A stretch of DNA of 64,000 nucleotides, from contig NZ_BDEP01000016.1 of assembly GCF_001662305.1 (NCBI RefSeq), positions 310,001 through 374,000 on the forward strand, given 5' to 3'. The notes below the pieces were generated by a model. That model ran no database searches. It had not been told where the DNA came from and saw only the letters and a list, made by a program, of their open reading frames with translations. This DNA comes from Halomonas caseinilytica (GTDB taxonomy: Bacteria > Pseudomonadota > Gammaproteobacteria > Pseudomonadales > Halomonadaceae). The position numbers were made by a program, and so were the translations under genes. Positions 18,203 through 29,440 of the stretch are shown in pieces (positions within the stretch are counted from its first letter, which is position 1; the number at the start of each line of letters is the position of its first letter).

Positions 18203-18865
18203 ATGACCATCGATAAGCAACTGCCATCCACGCGGACCACCGAACTCGACAGCATCTGCCTCAAGGCCGAGGTGATTCCGGTGCTGGCTATCCGGCGCGT
18301 GGAAGATGCCGTACCGCTGGCGACAGCCCTGGTCGAAGGGGGGCTAAGCGTGCTCGAGGTCACCCTGCGCACCGACTGTGCCCTGGAAGCCACGCAACGC
18401 ATCAAGGAGGCGCTTCCCCAGGCCAGCGTCGGCATCGGCACCGTGCTGACGCCCGCGCAGTATCGTCAGGCCGAGCAGGTTGGCGCCGACTTCGTGGTGA
18501 CGCCGGGGACCACCGAGGCGTTGTATCGCCACGGCGTGAGCAGCCCGGTCCCGATGTTGCCCGGTGTGGCCACCGTGTCCGAACTGATGATCGGCTGGCA
18601 GTTCGGCTATCGCCGCTTCAAGTTCTTCCCCGCCGAGGCCAGTGGCGGCGTCAAGGCGCTCAAGGCATTTGCAGGGCCGATTCCCGAGGCGCGCTTCTGC
18701 CCCACCGGAGGGATCACCCTGGAGAACGCTGATGACTACCTGGCGCTCAAGAACGTGATGTGCGTGGGCGGCTCCTGGCTGACGCCGGCACCGCTGGTCG
18801 AGGCCGAGGACTGGAACAGCATCCGTGAACTGGCCAAGGAAGCGGCCCAACGTTTTCACCACTGA
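18203..18865 (+). CDS. eda: 2-keto-3-deoxy-6-phosphogluconate (KDPG) aldolase
   Basis: This 220-residue class I aldolase splits KDPG into pyruvate and glyceraldehyde 3-phosphate, the last Entner-Doudoroff step. The Schiff-base lysine is in 'RRFKFFPAEASGGVKALKA', and the catalytic glutamate is in 'GLSVLEVTLRT'. The glycine-rich phosphate site is 'FCPTGGITLENA' with 'VGGSWLTP'. The start follows ACGGAGAATTAC. It is the last gene of the zwf-pgl-eda operon and is followed by a strong terminator. Its partner, edd, is encoded 5 kb away on the other strand. Confidence 0.96.
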   Translation: MTIDKQLPSTRTTELDSICLKAEVIPVLAIRRVEDAVPLATALVEGGLSVLEVTLRTDCALEATQRIKEALPQASVGIGTVLTPAQYRQAEQVGADFVVTPGTTEALYRHGVSSPVPMLPGVATVSELMIGWQFGYRRFKFFPAEASGGVKALKAFAGPIPEARFCPTGGITLENADDYLALKNVMCVGGSWLTPAPLVEAEDWNSIRELAKEAAQRFHH

Positions 18866-18920
18866 GCCATGCTCGGTGGTTACCTGCTCTCTCTCGGCAG
18901 CCTGATGCTGTCTTTTTCTC

Positions 18921-18947
18921 GCCGGCCCACAGGGCCGGCTTTTTTTT
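18921..18947 (+). terminator. Intrinsic terminator after eda
   Basis: The stem GCCGGCCC-ACA-GGGCCGGC is followed by eight T residues. It lies 56 bp after the eda stop and ends the zwf-pgl-eda transcript. It acts in one direction only, since no T-run follows on the minus strand. Confidence 0.93.
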
Positions 18948-19034
18948 GCTCATGGCGTGGCGATCAACTCGAGACTCGGGGCCGATGGGCCTTGGAAGGA
19001 GCGAGGCCAGATGCCGGCCTTCGAGCCGGCTGGC

Positions 19035-19979
19035 TCAATCGAGGTCGTTGCGGGTCGGCAGGGCCGAGTAGGCGCCGGGGCGGGCCACCGCATGGGCGCC
19101 GCAGCGGCAGGCGAACGCCAGGGCGTCCTCCAGCAGGGCGGTGTCGCGATGCCAGTCGTCGTGGTAGTGCTCGGCGAGCCGGGTCAGCAGGCCACCGATG
19201 AAGGCGTCGCCGCCGGCCGTGGTATCCACTGCCTGGACCGGCGGCGGGGCGAGGCGCATTTCGGTGTCCCGTTGCCTGAGGCGTGCCTCGCCGGGCCCGT
19301 CGGTGATGACGATGACCTTGACGCCGGCCGCCAGCCGTTCGGCCAGCCAGTCGTCTTCGGGGTGTTCGGCTCGCAGGTAATCGAGTTCATCGGTGGAAAG
19401 CTTGAGCAGGTCGGCGCTATCCAGGAGCCGAGTGACCAGGCTGATCTCCGCCTCGCCGCTTGCCCAGAGATTGTGACGCAGGTTGGCATCGACGCTGACC
19501 AGGCAGTCGGCACGTCGGGCCATGCTGGCCATGGCCAGGGTGGTGTCGGCGATGGTCGGCTCGGTCAGGCTGTTGCTGCACAGGTGGAGCAGGGCAGGCT
19601 CGCCAAAGATGCCGGCGGGAAGGTGGTCGAGGCGATACAGCAGGTCGGCGGCGGGCGGACGATAGAAATCGAAGGTGCGCTCGCCGTCGGCATCGCGCGA
19701 GACGAAGGCCAGTGCCGTGCGTGCCTCGCGGGTACGGCGCACGCCGGAGACATCGACGCCGTGGGCGGCCAGTTCACGAGCCAGGAAGTCGCCGAAGTAA
19801 TCCTCGCCGAGCATGCCGAGGAATTGGCTCGGCAGGCCGAGGCGGGCGCAGGCCACGGCGACGTTGGCCGGAGCGCCGCCGGCGTAGGGCGTGAAGGTCT
19901 CCGGCCCCTCGTGGGCATCGCCCAGTCGGCTGGAAAGCATGTCGACCAGGGCCTCGCCGAAGGCGATCAGTCGGTGCAT
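19035..19979 (-). CDS. PfkB-family sugar kinase (probable fructokinase)
   Basis: This 314-residue ribokinase-family kinase has the first signature 'YAGGAPANVAVACARLG' near residue 37. The second, 'DTTAGGDAFIGGLL', is near residue 250; the usual order is DTTGAGD, so alanine and glycine are swapped here. The catalytic base is the aspartate of GGD. Family, length and location among glucose genes favour fructokinase (fructose to fructose 6-phosphate). 2-keto-3-deoxygluconate kinase is an alternative. It is the last gene of the edd-glk-mutarotase-kinase operon and converges on eda. The ATG at 19979 is preceded by GAGGG ten bases upstream. Confidence 0.85.
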   Translation of the reverse strand: MHRLIAFGEALVDMLSSRLGDAHEGPETFTPYAGGAPANVAVACARLGLPSQFLGMLGEDYFGDFLARELAAHGVDVSGVRRTREARTALAFVSRDADGERTFDFYRPPAADLLYRLDHLPAGIFGEPALLHLCSNSLTEPTIADTTLAMASMARRADCLVSVDANLRHNLWASGEAEISLVTRLLDSADLLKLSTDELDYLRAEHPEDDWLAERLAAGVKVIVITDGPGEARLRQRDTEMRLAPPPVQAVDTTAGGDAFIGGLLTRLAEHYHDDWHRDTALLEDALAFACRCGAHAVARPGAYSALPTRNDLD

Positions 19980-20057
19980 CGGACGCATCCCTCTTGGTTG
20001 TGGTTGTTGGTGGCGAGTGTCTGACGATCCTGCGGCCTAGGGCGAAGGCCGGCGCGG

Positions 20058-20993
20058 TCAGCTCGCTCGTGACAGGGTCGTGCCCAGCAGGTGCTGGGCA
20101 CCGGGCACCAGCCAGACCGGGTCGAGCCGGGTGTTGGCCGATTCGACGCACAAAAAGCGCCGTGCGGCCGCCAGCGAGGTATCGGCGGGTGGTGTGTCGC
20201 CCGGATTCCATACCACCACGGAGTCGCTGCCCTGGCGGGCGATGCGCAGGCGCCGCTGGCCGTCGTCGAGCCATGTCTCCGCGTTGCTGTGGTAGATACG
20301 GTCGATGCCGCTGCGCACGCCGAGTTCGCCTTGCTGCTCGCTCTCGGCGAAGTCTTGGAGCTTGTCGAGGTAGCGGGCGCCCGCCAGGCCTTCGACACGG
20401 CAGGCGAAGGCATCGTCTACCGCCAGATAGCTGTGCAGGGCGCCGGTGATCTTCACCGGTGTCTCGCCGGTGTGTTCGGTGATCAGTTCGACATGCAGGC
20501 GCTGGGCGTTGGCCTGGATCACTGCACGAGGCATGAGTTGGCTGTGCAGGCGTTCGAGCGGGCTGAGGTGCAGCTCCACGCCTTCCTCGTGCTCGTCCAC
20601 GGCGTCGAGGCGCCAGTCAGCCTTGCGTGCGGGGCCGTGCATGGGTCCCGAGCGGTCGGAGGACTCGTCGGCGGTGTGTTCGTCGGCGAACCAGGGCCAG
20701 CACAACGGAATGCCGCCGCGGATCGCGCCGGGTCGCTCCTGAGGCGTTGGGGTGACCCACAACCAGCCGCCGGGCACCAGGGCGTCTTCGCGCTGGTCCG
20801 GGCTTGAGGTGGTGGCGTGTGCTTGCGTGGCTTCGGGCGCCCAAGGCTGATAGTGCAGGACCTGGGCCCCTTGAAGCGAAACGGCGAGCTCACCCCAGGC
20901 CTCGTTGGCCAGCCAGACCTCGCGACCGGCCCATTCGGCGCGGCGTTGACCCTGGGTGGCGTCCAGCAGGGCGCGCAGCGTTTCGGGAATCAT
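20058..20993 (-). CDS. D-hexose-6-phosphate mutarotase (YeaD-like aldose-1-epimerase family)
   Basis: This 311-residue protein of the galactose-mutarotase-like fold interconverts alpha and beta hexose 6-phosphates. It shows the YeaD-type pattern 'RGGIPLCWPWF', 'HGPARKADWRL', 'ALHSYLAVDDAF' and 'DRIYHSN', and a late 'VVWNPGD' segment. The conserved histidines (HGPAR, LHSYLAV) and a C-terminal glutamate ('RFLCVESANT') fit the catalytic set. It lies between glk and the sugar kinase gene, so it can supply the beta-anomer of glucose 6-phosphate needed by Zwf. The start has a strong GAGGAGGTCGA site; see the duplicated segment at 20990-21021. Confidence 0.87.
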   Translation of the reverse strand: MIPETLRALLDATQGQRRAEWAGREVWLANEAWGELAVSLQGAQVLHYQPWAPEATQAHATTSSPDQREDALVPGGWLWVTPTPQERPGAIRGGIPLCWPWFADEHTADESSDRSGPMHGPARKADWRLDAVDEHEEGVELHLSPLERLHSQLMPRAVIQANAQRLHVELITEHTGETPVKITGALHSYLAVDDAFACRVEGLAGARYLDKLQDFAESEQQGELGVRSGIDRIYHSNAETWLDDGQRRLRIARQGSDSVVVWNPGDTPPADTSLAAARRFLCVESANTRLDPVWLVPGAQHLLGTTLSRAS

Positions 20994-21021
20994 TCGACCT
21001 CCTCGAGGGTCATTCGACCTC
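20990..21021. repeat. Duplicated ribosome-binding/start segment between glk and mutarotase gene
   Basis: On the minus strand, GAGGTCGAATGA occurs twice, exactly 20 bp apart. The first copy ends glk and the second starts the mutarotase gene. The ATG in the first copy opens a seven-codon frame (MTLEEVE) whose stop overlaps the mutarotase ATG. It could act as a leader peptide coupling translation, or be a trace of a small tandem duplication. Confidence 0.45.
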
Positions 21022-21978
21022 TGGATTGTGCAGGGCCTCGGCGGCGCCCAGCAGGCCCGTCCAGGGGGCGGTTACCACATGCACCGGGATATCCGCGGTG
21101 TAGTCGCTCATCCGGCCTTTGGCGGCGAAGGCTTCCAGAAAGCGGCTATCCGGCAACCAGTCCAGCAGGCGTGGCAAGATGCCGCCACACAGGTAGACAC
21201 CGCCACGTGCTCCGATGGTGAGCGCGGCATCGCCGCTGACGTCGCCGAGGATCTTCAGGAAACGCAGCAGGGTATCACGTGCCACGGGGTCGTCGCGCCT
21301 GGCCGCTTCCGTGACCTCGGCAGGGGCCTGGTAGCGCGGATGGGCACCCTTCAGCGAGCAGTGGGCGGCATACAGGTCCAGCAGCCCCTGGCCGCAGAGC
21401 AGGCGTTCCACCGAGATCCGGCCATAGCGGTTGCGGAAGTAGCGCAGCAGGTTCTGCTCACGCTCGTCGGTGGGGGCGAAGGTCACGTGACCGCCTTCGG
21501 TAGGCAGCGGGATCCAGGCTTGGCGGCCGGGGAAGACCCCGGCCACGCCGAGCCCGGTGCCGGGACCGATAACCAGCCGTGTGGCGTGTGGCGCCGTCGT
21601 GCCTTCCTGCAGGGTCACCAGTTCGTCGTCATCGACGTGGGGAACCCCCAGTGCCTGGGCCATGAAGTCGTTGATGACCTTGAACAGGTCGAGGTTCAGG
21701 GCTTCGCGAACTGCTGTCTTGGTGAAGTCCCAGTGGTTGTTGGTCATCACCACCCGTTCGCCGTGGACCGGGCAGGCGAAGGCCAGGCAGGCCTCGCGGG
21801 GCGCGAGGTCTCCGGTGGCGCCGACGCGGTTCAGGTAGTCGCGCGCTGCCTCGACGACGCCGGGGTAGTCGGCGCAGGGCAGGCTCTGGATGTCGTGGGG
21901 CGCAAAGGCGCCCGGCGTGACCAACGCGAAGCGGGCGTTGGTGCCGCCGATGTCGCCGATAAGTGCGGGTCGGGTCAT
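21010..21978 (-). CDS. glk: Glucokinase
   Basis: This 322-residue bacterial glucokinase (Glk family, not ROK) phosphorylates cytoplasmic glucose with ATP. The N-terminal phosphate-binding motif 'IGDIGGTNARFAL', the central 'NDFMAQALG', 'IGPGTGLGVAGV', 'TEGGHVTFAP' and 'ISVERLLCGQGLLDLY' are all present. The length equals E. coli Glk (321). It is the second gene after edd, with 139 bp between them, and lies 16 bp before the mutarotase gene. With Zwf, Pgl, Edd and Eda encoded nearby, glucose can be routed fully into the Entner-Doudoroff pathway. No glucose transporter gene is in the window. Confidence 0.95.
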   Translation of the reverse strand: MTRPALIGDIGGTNARFALVTPGAFAPHDIQSLPCADYPGVVEAARDYLNRVGATGDLAPREACLAFACPVHGERVVMTNNHWDFTKTAVREALNLDLFKVINDFMAQALGVPHVDDDELVTLQEGTTAPHATRLVIGPGTGLGVAGVFPGRQAWIPLPTEGGHVTFAPTDEREQNLLRYFRNRYGRISVERLLCGQGLLDLYAAHCSLKGAHPRYQAPAEVTEAARRDDPVARDTLLRFLKILGDVSGDAALTIGARGGVYLCGGILPRLLDWLPDSRFLEAFAAKGRMSDYTADIPVHVVTAPWTGLLGAAEALHNPEVE

Positions 21979-22117
21979 CGTGAACTCGTATCGTCAGGTC
22001 GTCGCGCGCGAGTGGGGCGGTACCGCCGTTCGCCACAAGGTCCTCCGACGGACGCGGGCCGGGGCATCGTGGAAGTGTCCTTTCCGCCACTCGATGCGGG
22101 TCGGGTCATGGGGCATC

Positions 22118-24004
<1,887 letters not shown>

Positions 24005-24030
24005 GGGGCACCTCGGCAGCGTTATAAAGA

Positions 24031-24050
24031 AATTTTGGTAAATTTAACAA
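24031..24050. promoter_or_regulatory. 20-bp imperfect palindrome upstream of edd
   Basis: The sequence around AATTTTGGTAAATTTAACAA is a near-perfect dyad with the core GTAAATTTA (24038-24046), which also occurs before zwf at 15901. It is 27 bp before the edd ATG, a position that could block transcription or overlap the promoter. The regulator is uncertain: HexR or a second sugar regulator. Confidence 0.42.
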
Positions 24051-24097
24051 AAATATCGCGAGTCACTTGGCCATGATAGGGCTTTTTTGGCTGTTTT

Positions 24098-24112
24098 TGT
24101 AATTATTCTACC
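24098..24112. promoter_or_regulatory. Probable HexR operator upstream of edd
   Basis: TGTAATTATTCTACC matches 13 of 15 positions of the HexR consensus TGTARTWWWAYTACA. It lies 94 bp before the edd start and fits control of edd by the HexR encoded 8 kb away. Confidence 0.6.
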
Positions 24113-24240
24113 CAAAAGGATGAGGTTATTGATGCCGCTTCCCGATAGCCGGCGGGGTGGCGAGTGAGGACGGGGCTACGCACAATGTAGGCGTTGCGTC
24201 GGTTGCTTGTCAGCCGCCCCGCCCCATGCCTGGAGACGCC

Positions 24241-25374
24241 ATGACCCGATTATGCCTTGGAGAACCATCCCCCATCGAGGCGATACCGGCAGCGGCCTGG
24301 AACGCCCTGGCAGGCGATGACGATCCCTTCCTGCGCCACGAGTTCCTTTCTGCCCTCGAGGATACCGGGGCCGTGACGCCGGAGACCGGCTGGGTGCCCC
24401 GCCACCTGACGTTGTGGCGAGGGGAAGAACTGGTTGGCGCCTTGCCTCATTATCTCAAGTATCACTCGTTTGGCGAGTATGTCTTCGATTGGGCGTGGGC
24501 GGAGGCCTGGGAGCGTGCCGGAGGGCGTTACTATCCCAAGGCCCTCAGCGCCATTCCCTTCACGCCGGTGCCGGGGTCTCGCCTGCTGCTGGCCGACGAC
24601 GTCGATCCGTTGCAGGCGCGGTGTCGGCTGGCGGCAGCCTGGGAGGAGGGCGATGTCTCGAGCTGGCATTTACTGTTCGCCGAGCAGGCCGAGGTCGATG
24701 CCTGGCGACAGGCGTGCCCGACGTTGCTTCCTCGTCATGGGGTGCAGTTCCAGTGGCGGGATCGCGGATTCGGTGACTTCGATGGATTCCTGGCGACCCT
24801 GACGTCCAAGCGTCGCAAGGCCATTCGCCGTGAACGCCGACGGGTTGCCGAACAAGGCTTTACCCTGCATCGCCTCGAGGGCCACGAGATCGGCGACGAG
24901 GATCTGGCTCACTTCTTCCAGTGCTACCAGATCACCTATCTGGAACGGGGGCAGCGGGGCTATCTCGGAGAAGCCTTCTTCGACCGGCTGCGTCGTGACC
25001 TGCCCGAATCCCTGTTGCTGGTCCAGGCTCGTCTGGAGGGGCGGCGCGTGGCGGCCGCATTGTGCCTGCAAGGGCCCCGGACCCTCTATGGGCGTTACTG
25101 GGGCAGCGAGGTGGTGGCGGATAGCCTGCATTTCGAGACGTGCTATTACCAGGGCATCGAGCATTGCCTGACAACGGGGCGGACCCTGTTTGATCCCGGC
25201 ACTCAGGGAGAGCACAAGTTGACGAGAGGATTCGCCCCACGCCGCCTGACATCGCTGCACCATATAGCGGATCCTCGTCTGCGGGATGGCGTGGCGCGCT
25301 TCTGCGAAGAAGAAAGCGCCCATGTGGTGGCCTACCATGAGGCGGCAGAGCGTGCCTTGCCGTTTCGTGGGTGA
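24241..25374 (+). CDS. FemAB/GNAT-like acyltransferase of unknown substrate (PF04339-type)
   Basis: This 377-residue cytoplasmic protein matches the family known as peptidoglycan biosynthesis/recognition or GNAT-like. Features are 'GDDDPFLRHEFLSALEDTGA', 'LPHYLKYHSFGEYVFDWAWA', 'GRYYPKALSAIPFTPVPG', 'LTSKRRKAIRRERRRVAEQG' and the C-terminal 'GTQGEHKLTRGFAPRRLTSL'. These are long stretches shared by many proteobacterial homologues. The fold is a double GNAT module as in FemX, but no substrate is established. The ATG at 24241 has GGAGACGCC before it; the longer frame upstream is unlikely. It stands alone between the edd promoter and ftsB. Confidence 0.85.
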   Translation: MTRLCLGEPSPIEAIPAAAWNALAGDDDPFLRHEFLSALEDTGAVTPETGWVPRHLTLWRGEELVGALPHYLKYHSFGEYVFDWAWAEAWERAGGRYYPKALSAIPFTPVPGSRLLLADDVDPLQARCRLAAAWEEGDVSSWHLLFAEQAEVDAWRQACPTLLPRHGVQFQWRDRGFGDFDGFLATLTSKRRKAIRRERRRVAEQGFTLHRLEGHEIGDEDLAHFFQCYQITYLERGQRGYLGEAFFDRLRRDLPESLLLVQARLEGRRVAAALCLQGPRTLYGRYWGSEVVADSLHFETCYYQGIEHCLTTGRTLFDPGTQGEHKLTRGFAPRRLTSLHHIADPRLRDGVARFCEEESAHVVAYHEAAERALPFRG

Positions 25375-25432
25375 GGCCGGCGGGGGAAGATGGCATAATG
25401 CCGCCATTGCAATCTGTTGACGGAATTCTCGC

Positions 25433-25729
25433 ATGCTCAAGTGGTTGGCCGTCGTGCTCGTGGCACTGCTGGTACTGCTGCAGTATCGCCTGTGGCTGGG
25501 CGAAGGCAGTGTGCGCGAGCTCGCCGAGGTAGGGCAGCGCGTGGAGCGCCTGGAGGCCGAGAATGCGCCCTTGAGGGCGCGCAACGAACGCCTGGCGGCC
25601 GAGGTGGTGGACCTCAAGACCGGTCTAGACGCCATCGAGGAGCGTGCGCGCAATGAAGTGGGCATGGTGCGCAGCGACGAGCAGTTCTTCTGGGTGCCCG
25701 ATGCGGGCGATGGGGAGGCGGCTCAGTGA
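25433..25729 (+). CDS. ftsB: Cell division protein FtsB
   Basis: This 98-residue bitopic inner-membrane protein has a short cytoplasmic start (MLKW), one membrane helix (about residues 4-21) and a periplasmic coiled coil (about 28-70; 'QRVERLEAENAPLRARNERL'). The C-terminal part contains 'ARNEVGMVRSDEQFFWVP', close to the E. coli pattern. FtsB joins FtsL and FtsQ to activate septal peptidoglycan synthesis. The stop overlaps the ispD GTG start, as often seen in gammaproteobacteria. It opens the ftsB-ispD-ispF-truD-surE-pcm run. Confidence 0.93.
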   Translation: MLKWLAVVLVALLVLLQYRLWLGEGSVRELAEVGQRVERLEAENAPLRARNERLAAEVVDLKTGLDAIEERARNEVGMVRSDEQFFWVPDAGDGEAAQ

Positions 25730-26457
25730 CGCCGACGCTCTGGCTGGTGGTGCCCGCCGCGGGGTGCGGACGTCGCATGGGCGCCGATCGGCCCAAGCAG
25801 TATCTGACGCTGGGCGGGCGAACCGTCCTTTCGCATACGCTGTCTCGCCTTCACGCCGCCTTTCCCGAGGCGCGTCTGTGTCTCTGCCTGGATGCCGATG
25901 ACAGCCACTTCAATCCCGCCTGGGTGCCGTTCCGCGATTGGCGCCGAGTCGACGGCGGCGTGGAACGTGTCGACTCGGTGATCAATGCCCTGGAGGCCAT
26001 CGTGGCCGAGGAGGGCGATGAGCAGGCACTCGTCCTGGTGCATGATGTCGCGCGACCCTGCGTGGATGCCGGTGATCTGGCCCGTTTGTTTGCCGTGGTG
26101 GATGACGACCCCGTCGGCGGCCTGCTGGCCGCGCCGGTGGCCGATACCATGAAGCGGGACGATGGTGCCGGCCGGGTGGCACGGACCGAGGATCGCGCGG
26201 GCATGTGGCACGCCTTGACGCCCCAGGGGTTTCGGTTGGGGGTGCTGCGTCGTGCCCTGACACGAGTCCGGGCCGAGGGCGTGACCGTGACCGACGAGGC
26301 CTCGGCGGTGGAGGCCCTGGGGCTGGCGCCGCGACTGGTCCCCGGACGGCGCGACAATCTCAAGATCACCCATCCCGAAGATCTGGCCCTGGCCGGCCGT
26401 ATCCTGGCCGCCCAGGCATCGGATGAGCGTTCAATCGGCCATGAGGAGTGCCGCTGA
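25726..26457 (+). CDS. ispD: 2-C-methyl-D-erythritol 4-phosphate cytidylyltransferase
   Basis: This 243-residue enzyme couples CTP with methylerythritol phosphate in the MEP isoprenoid pathway. The nucleotide-binding signature '[19 protein letters not shown]' is at the start, '[19 protein letters not shown]' is near residue 104, and '[11 protein letters not shown]' and '[17 protein letters not shown]' are near the end. The start is GTG at 25726, overlapping the ftsB stop (GTGA). Its product is used after IspE by IspF, encoded just downstream. Confidence 0.94.
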   Translation: MTPTLWLVVPAAGCGRRMGADRPKQYLTLGGRTVLSHTLSRLHAAFPEARLCLCLDADDSHFNPAWVPFRDWRRVDGGVERVDSVINALEAIVAEEGDEQALVLVHDVARPCVDAGDLARLFAVVDDDPVGGLLAAPVADTMKRDDGAGRVARTEDRAGMWHALTPQGFRLGVLRRALTRVRAEGVTVTDEASAVEALGLAPRLVPGRRDNLKITHPEDLALAGRILAAQASDERSIGHEECR

Positions 26458-26461
26458 CACC

Positions 26462-26947
26462 ATGATGCGAATTGGCCACGGTTTCGATGTACACCGCTTC
26501 GGCGAAGGCGACCACCTCAAGATCGGCGGCGTCGCCATTCCCCATACGCATGGCTTCGTTGCCCATTCCGATGGCGACGTCCTGCTGCATGCGGTCTGCG
26601 ATGCGCTGCTCGGTGCCTGCGCCCTGGGGGACATCGGTCACCATTTCCCCGATGACGATCCAGCCTGGGCTGGCGCCGACAGCCGCAGGCTGTTGCGCCA
26701 TGTGGTGGCGCTGATCGCCGAGCAGGGCTGGCGAGTGGGCAACCTGGATGCCACGGTGATCGCCCAGGTGCCGCGCATGGCGCCGCATATTGCTGCCATG
26801 ACCGCCAATATCGCCGAGGACCTGGGCGTCGAGCGTTCCTCGGTCAACGTCAAGGCGACCACCACCGAGCGTCTCGGCTTTACTGGTCGCGGAGAAGGCG
26901 TGGCCGCCGAGGCGGTGGTCCTGCTGATGGGGCGTGCGAATGACTGA
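26462..26947 (+). CDS. ispF: 2-C-methyl-D-erythritol 2,4-cyclodiphosphate synthase
   Basis: This 161-residue enzyme forms the cyclic diphosphate of the MEP pathway. Zinc ligands are visible in '[11 protein letters not shown]' (Asp and His) and in '[18 protein letters not shown]' (His). The signature '[20 protein letters not shown]' closes the protein. The chosen start is the first of two adjacent ATGs at 26462, just after the ispD stop; GAGGAG lies 15 bases upstream, inside ispD. The stop overlaps the truD start by eight bases. Confidence 0.95.
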   Translation: MMRIGHGFDVHRFGEGDHLKIGGVAIPHTHGFVAHSDGDVLLHAVCDALLGACALGDIGHHFPDDDPAWAGADSRRLLRHVVALIAEQGWRVGNLDATVIAQVPRMAPHIAAMTANIAEDLGVERSSVNVKATTTERLGFTGRGEGVAAEAVVLLMGRAND

Positions 26948-28067
26948 GACGCCTCCCGTCTGGCCACCCCATTGGCCTCGGGTGCTCGATGCCCGTTTCG
27001 GCCCGCCCCGCCCCGGTGCTTACCGGGCCTGCCCCGAGGATTTCCAGGTGGAGGAAATCCTCGGTTTCTCGCCGGAAGGGGAGGGGGAACATCTCTGGCT
27101 GTGGATCGAGAAGCGCGGCATGACCAGCGACATGGTGGCGCGTGCGCTGGCACGAGCCTGCGAGGTGTCGCCGCGGTCGGTCGGCTATGCCGGGCTGAAG
27201 GATCGGATCGCCGTGACGCGGCAATGGTTCTCGGTGCATTTGCCAGGTCGCGCCACACCGGATGACCTGCCGTCCCGCCTGGCGGGGCAGTCCCTCGCGC
27301 TGCTGGAGACCCGTCGCCATCCGCGAAAGCTGAAGCGCGGCGTGCATCGCGGCAACCGCTTTCACCTGCGGTTGACCGGTGATGTCACGGTCATGCCCGG
27401 ACTGGATGAACGCTGGTCATGGCTGTGCCGACACGGGGTACCCAACTACTTCGGCCCCCAGCGATTCGGTCCGGATGGCCGCAATCTGCATCGTGCGGCT
27501 TCGTTGCTGGCGCGAGGATGGCGGAAGCGTGACGATCCCCAGGGGATGCTGCTCTCGGCGGCACGCAGCTATCTCTTCAACGTCCAGTTGGCCGCACGTA
27601 TCGAGCAGGGCACCTGGGACTCGCCGCTCGAGGGCGAGGCCGTGATCCTGGATGGTTCGAGCAGCCAGTTCGTCATCGAGCGGCTCGACGATGAGCTCCG
27701 CGACAGGGCCGCGCGTCTGGATATCCATCCCAGTGGCGTGTTGTGGGGCCGTGGCGAGTCGGTGGCCTGCCAAGAGGCCCTGGCGTCCGAGCGCGATCCG
27801 TTGGCAGCGCACCAGCCGCTATGCGAGGGACTGGTGCGTGCCGGTGCTCGTCTTGCGCGGCGGCCGTTGCGACTGCGTCTGGCCGCCCCCGGTCTCGAGC
27901 GCGATGCCGAGGGTGCGGTATGGCTGTCGTTCGAGTTGCCGCCGGGGGCCTATGCCACCTCGGTGCTGCGCGAACTGATCGATCACCCGACCCTGAATTT
28001 CCAGCCGTCCCCGTCCGGGGACGATGAACGAGGAGCTCCGGATGCGCCGACTGCTGCTGTCCAATGA
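26940..28067 (+). CDS. truD: tRNA pseudouridine(13) synthase TruD
   Basis: This 375-residue enzyme converts U13 to pseudouridine in tRNA(Glu). The catalytic aspartate lies in '[19 protein letters not shown]', preceded by 'FQVEEILGF'. The conserved '[18 protein letters not shown]' is near residue 170, and the TRUD insertion domain follows. It is slightly longer than E. coli TruD (349) owing to a polar C-terminal tail. It overlaps ispF at its start and surE by 26 bp at its end, so these genes form one transcript with coupled translation. Confidence 0.94.
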   Translation: MTETPPVWPPHWPRVLDARFGPPRPGAYRACPEDFQVEEILGFSPEGEGEHLWLWIEKRGMTSDMVARALARACEVSPRSVGYAGLKDRIAVTRQWFSVHLPGRATPDDLPSRLAGQSLALLETRRHPRKLKRGVHRGNRFHLRLTGDVTVMPGLDERWSWLCRHGVPNYFGPQRFGPDGRNLHRAASLLARGWRKRDDPQGMLLSAARSYLFNVQLAARIEQGTWDSPLEGEAVILDGSSSQFVIERLDDELRDRAARLDIHPSGVLWGRGESVACQEALASERDPLAAHQPLCEGLVRAGARLARRPLRLRLAAPGLERDAEGAVWLSFELPPGAYATSVLRELIDHPTLNFQPSPSGDDERGAPDAPTAAVQ

Positions 28068-28788
28068 CGATGGTGTCCATGCCCCCGGCCTGCAGGCATT
28101 GTACGATGCGCTGCTCCCGCATGCCCGTTTGCGGGTGGTGGCGCCCGACCGCGACAAGAGCGGTGCCAGCAACTCGCTGACACTGACGCGACCGCTGGCG
28201 TTGTCGGCCCTGGAGAACGGCTTCTACAGCGTCGACGGGACACCGGCGGATTGCGTCTACCTGGGGGTCAACGGTGTCTGGGAGGAGCGGCCCGACCTGG
28301 TCATCTCCGGGATCAACCATGGCGGCAACCTCGGCGATGACGTGCTGTATTCCGGCACCGTCGCGGCAGCCATGGAGGGGCGCAACCTGGGCATGACCGC
28401 CATCGCCATGTCACTGGTGGGCCGGCATCATTTCGAAACGGCCGGTCGTGTGGCGGCGAGTCTCGTGGGGGCTGCCGATCAGCTGTCGTTGCCGCCGCGC
28501 AGCCTGCTGAACGTCAATGTGCCCGATCTGGCCTGGGAGGAGCTACGTGGCTTTCGGGTGACCCGGATGGGTTACCGAGGGCCGGCGGCGCGTCCTCTGG
28601 AGGTGCAGGACCCGCGTGGCCAAAAGCGGTACTGGATTGCACCGGTGGGCGAGAATGCCGATGATGGCCCGGACACCGACTTCGCCGCCGTGGAAGCCGG
28701 TTTCGTTTCTATCACGCCGCTGCAGACCGACCTGACCCGGCATGCAGCGCGCGACGACGTGCAGGATTGGCTGAATGCACTCACCTGA
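28042..28788 (+). CDS. surE: 5'/3'-nucleotidase SurE
   Basis: This 248-residue metal-dependent phosphatase acts on nucleoside monophosphates and exopolyphosphate. The metal site '[13 protein letters not shown]' is at the N-terminus, followed by '[17 protein letters not shown]' and '[20 protein letters not shown]'. The start at 28042 is favoured because GAGGAG lies just upstream and the methionine directly precedes RRLLLSNDD; an ATG at 28024 would add six residues. It lies inside the usual surE-pcm-nlpD-rpoS stress block. Confidence 0.95.
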   Translation: MRRLLLSNDDGVHAPGLQALYDALLPHARLRVVAPDRDKSGASNSLTLTRPLALSALENGFYSVDGTPADCVYLGVNGVWEERPDLVISGINHGGNLGDDVLYSGTVAAAMEGRNLGMTAIAMSLVGRHHFETAGRVAASLVGAADQLSLPPRSLLNVNVPDLAWEELRGFRVTRMGYRGPAARPLEVQDPRGQKRYWIAPVGENADDGPDTDFAAVEAGFVSITPLQTDLTRHAARDDVQDWLNALT

Positions 28789-29440
28789 CCTTCGCGGTGT
28801 CGGCATGACATCGCAACGGACCCGAGATCGCATGGTGGAGCGTCTGGCCCGGCAGGGCATTCGCGATCGACGCGTGCTGGAAGTGATGGCTCGTGAGCCT
28901 CGCCATCTCTTTCTCGATGAGGCACTGTCGCATCGTGCCTACGAGGACACCTCCCTGCCCATCGGGCACGGCCAGACCTTGTCGCGCCCGTGGATCGTGG
29001 CGCGCATGAGCGAGCTGGTCGTCCAGGCCGGGCCGTCCCGGGTGCTCGAGATCGGTACCGGCTCCGGCTACCAGACATTGGTACTGGCTCGCTTGGTCGC
29101 GGAACTCTGGTCGGTGGAGAGGATCAATGCACTGCACCGCCGCGCCGGCGATCGGCTGCGCTGGCTGGAGGCGGACAACGTCCAGTTGCGACTGGCCGAT
29201 GGCGGACACGGGTGGCCCGAGGCGGCCCCCTTCGAGGTTATCCTGCTCACCGCCTGCGCCAGCGAGATGCCCATGCCGCTGCTGGCCCAGTTGACCGATG
29301 GGGGCGTCATGATCGCCCCGGTGGCGGACAAGGGGGGGCGCCAGTGGCTCGTTCGGGTCCGTCGCAATGGCGATCAGTTCGAGCGAGAGCGTTTGGAGCC
29401 GGTGCGTTTCGTGCCGTTGCTGGAAGGAGTCATTCGTTGA
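28775..29440 (+). CDS. pcm: Protein-L-isoaspartate O-methyltransferase
   Basis: This 221-residue SAM-dependent methyltransferase repairs isoaspartyl residues in aged proteins. Motif I is '[18 protein letters not shown]', preceded by '[20 protein letters not shown]'. The C-terminal '[12 protein letters not shown]' is also diagnostic. The start at 28775 overlaps surE and has AGGA eight bases upstream; an ATG at 28805 ([10 protein letters not shown]) aligns better with E. coli Pcm but lacks a clear ribosome-binding site. The stop overlaps the TTG start of the next gene. Confidence 0.93.
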   Translation: MHSPDLRGVGMTSQRTRDRMVERLARQGIRDRRVLEVMAREPRHLFLDEALSHRAYEDTSLPIGHGQTLSRPWIVARMSELVVQAGPSRVLEIGTGSGYQTLVLARLVAELWSVERINALHRRAGDRLRWLEADNVQLRLADGGHGWPEAAPFEVILLTACASEMPMPLLAQLTDGGVMIAPVADKGGRQWLVRVRRNGDQFERERLEPVRFVPLLEGVIR

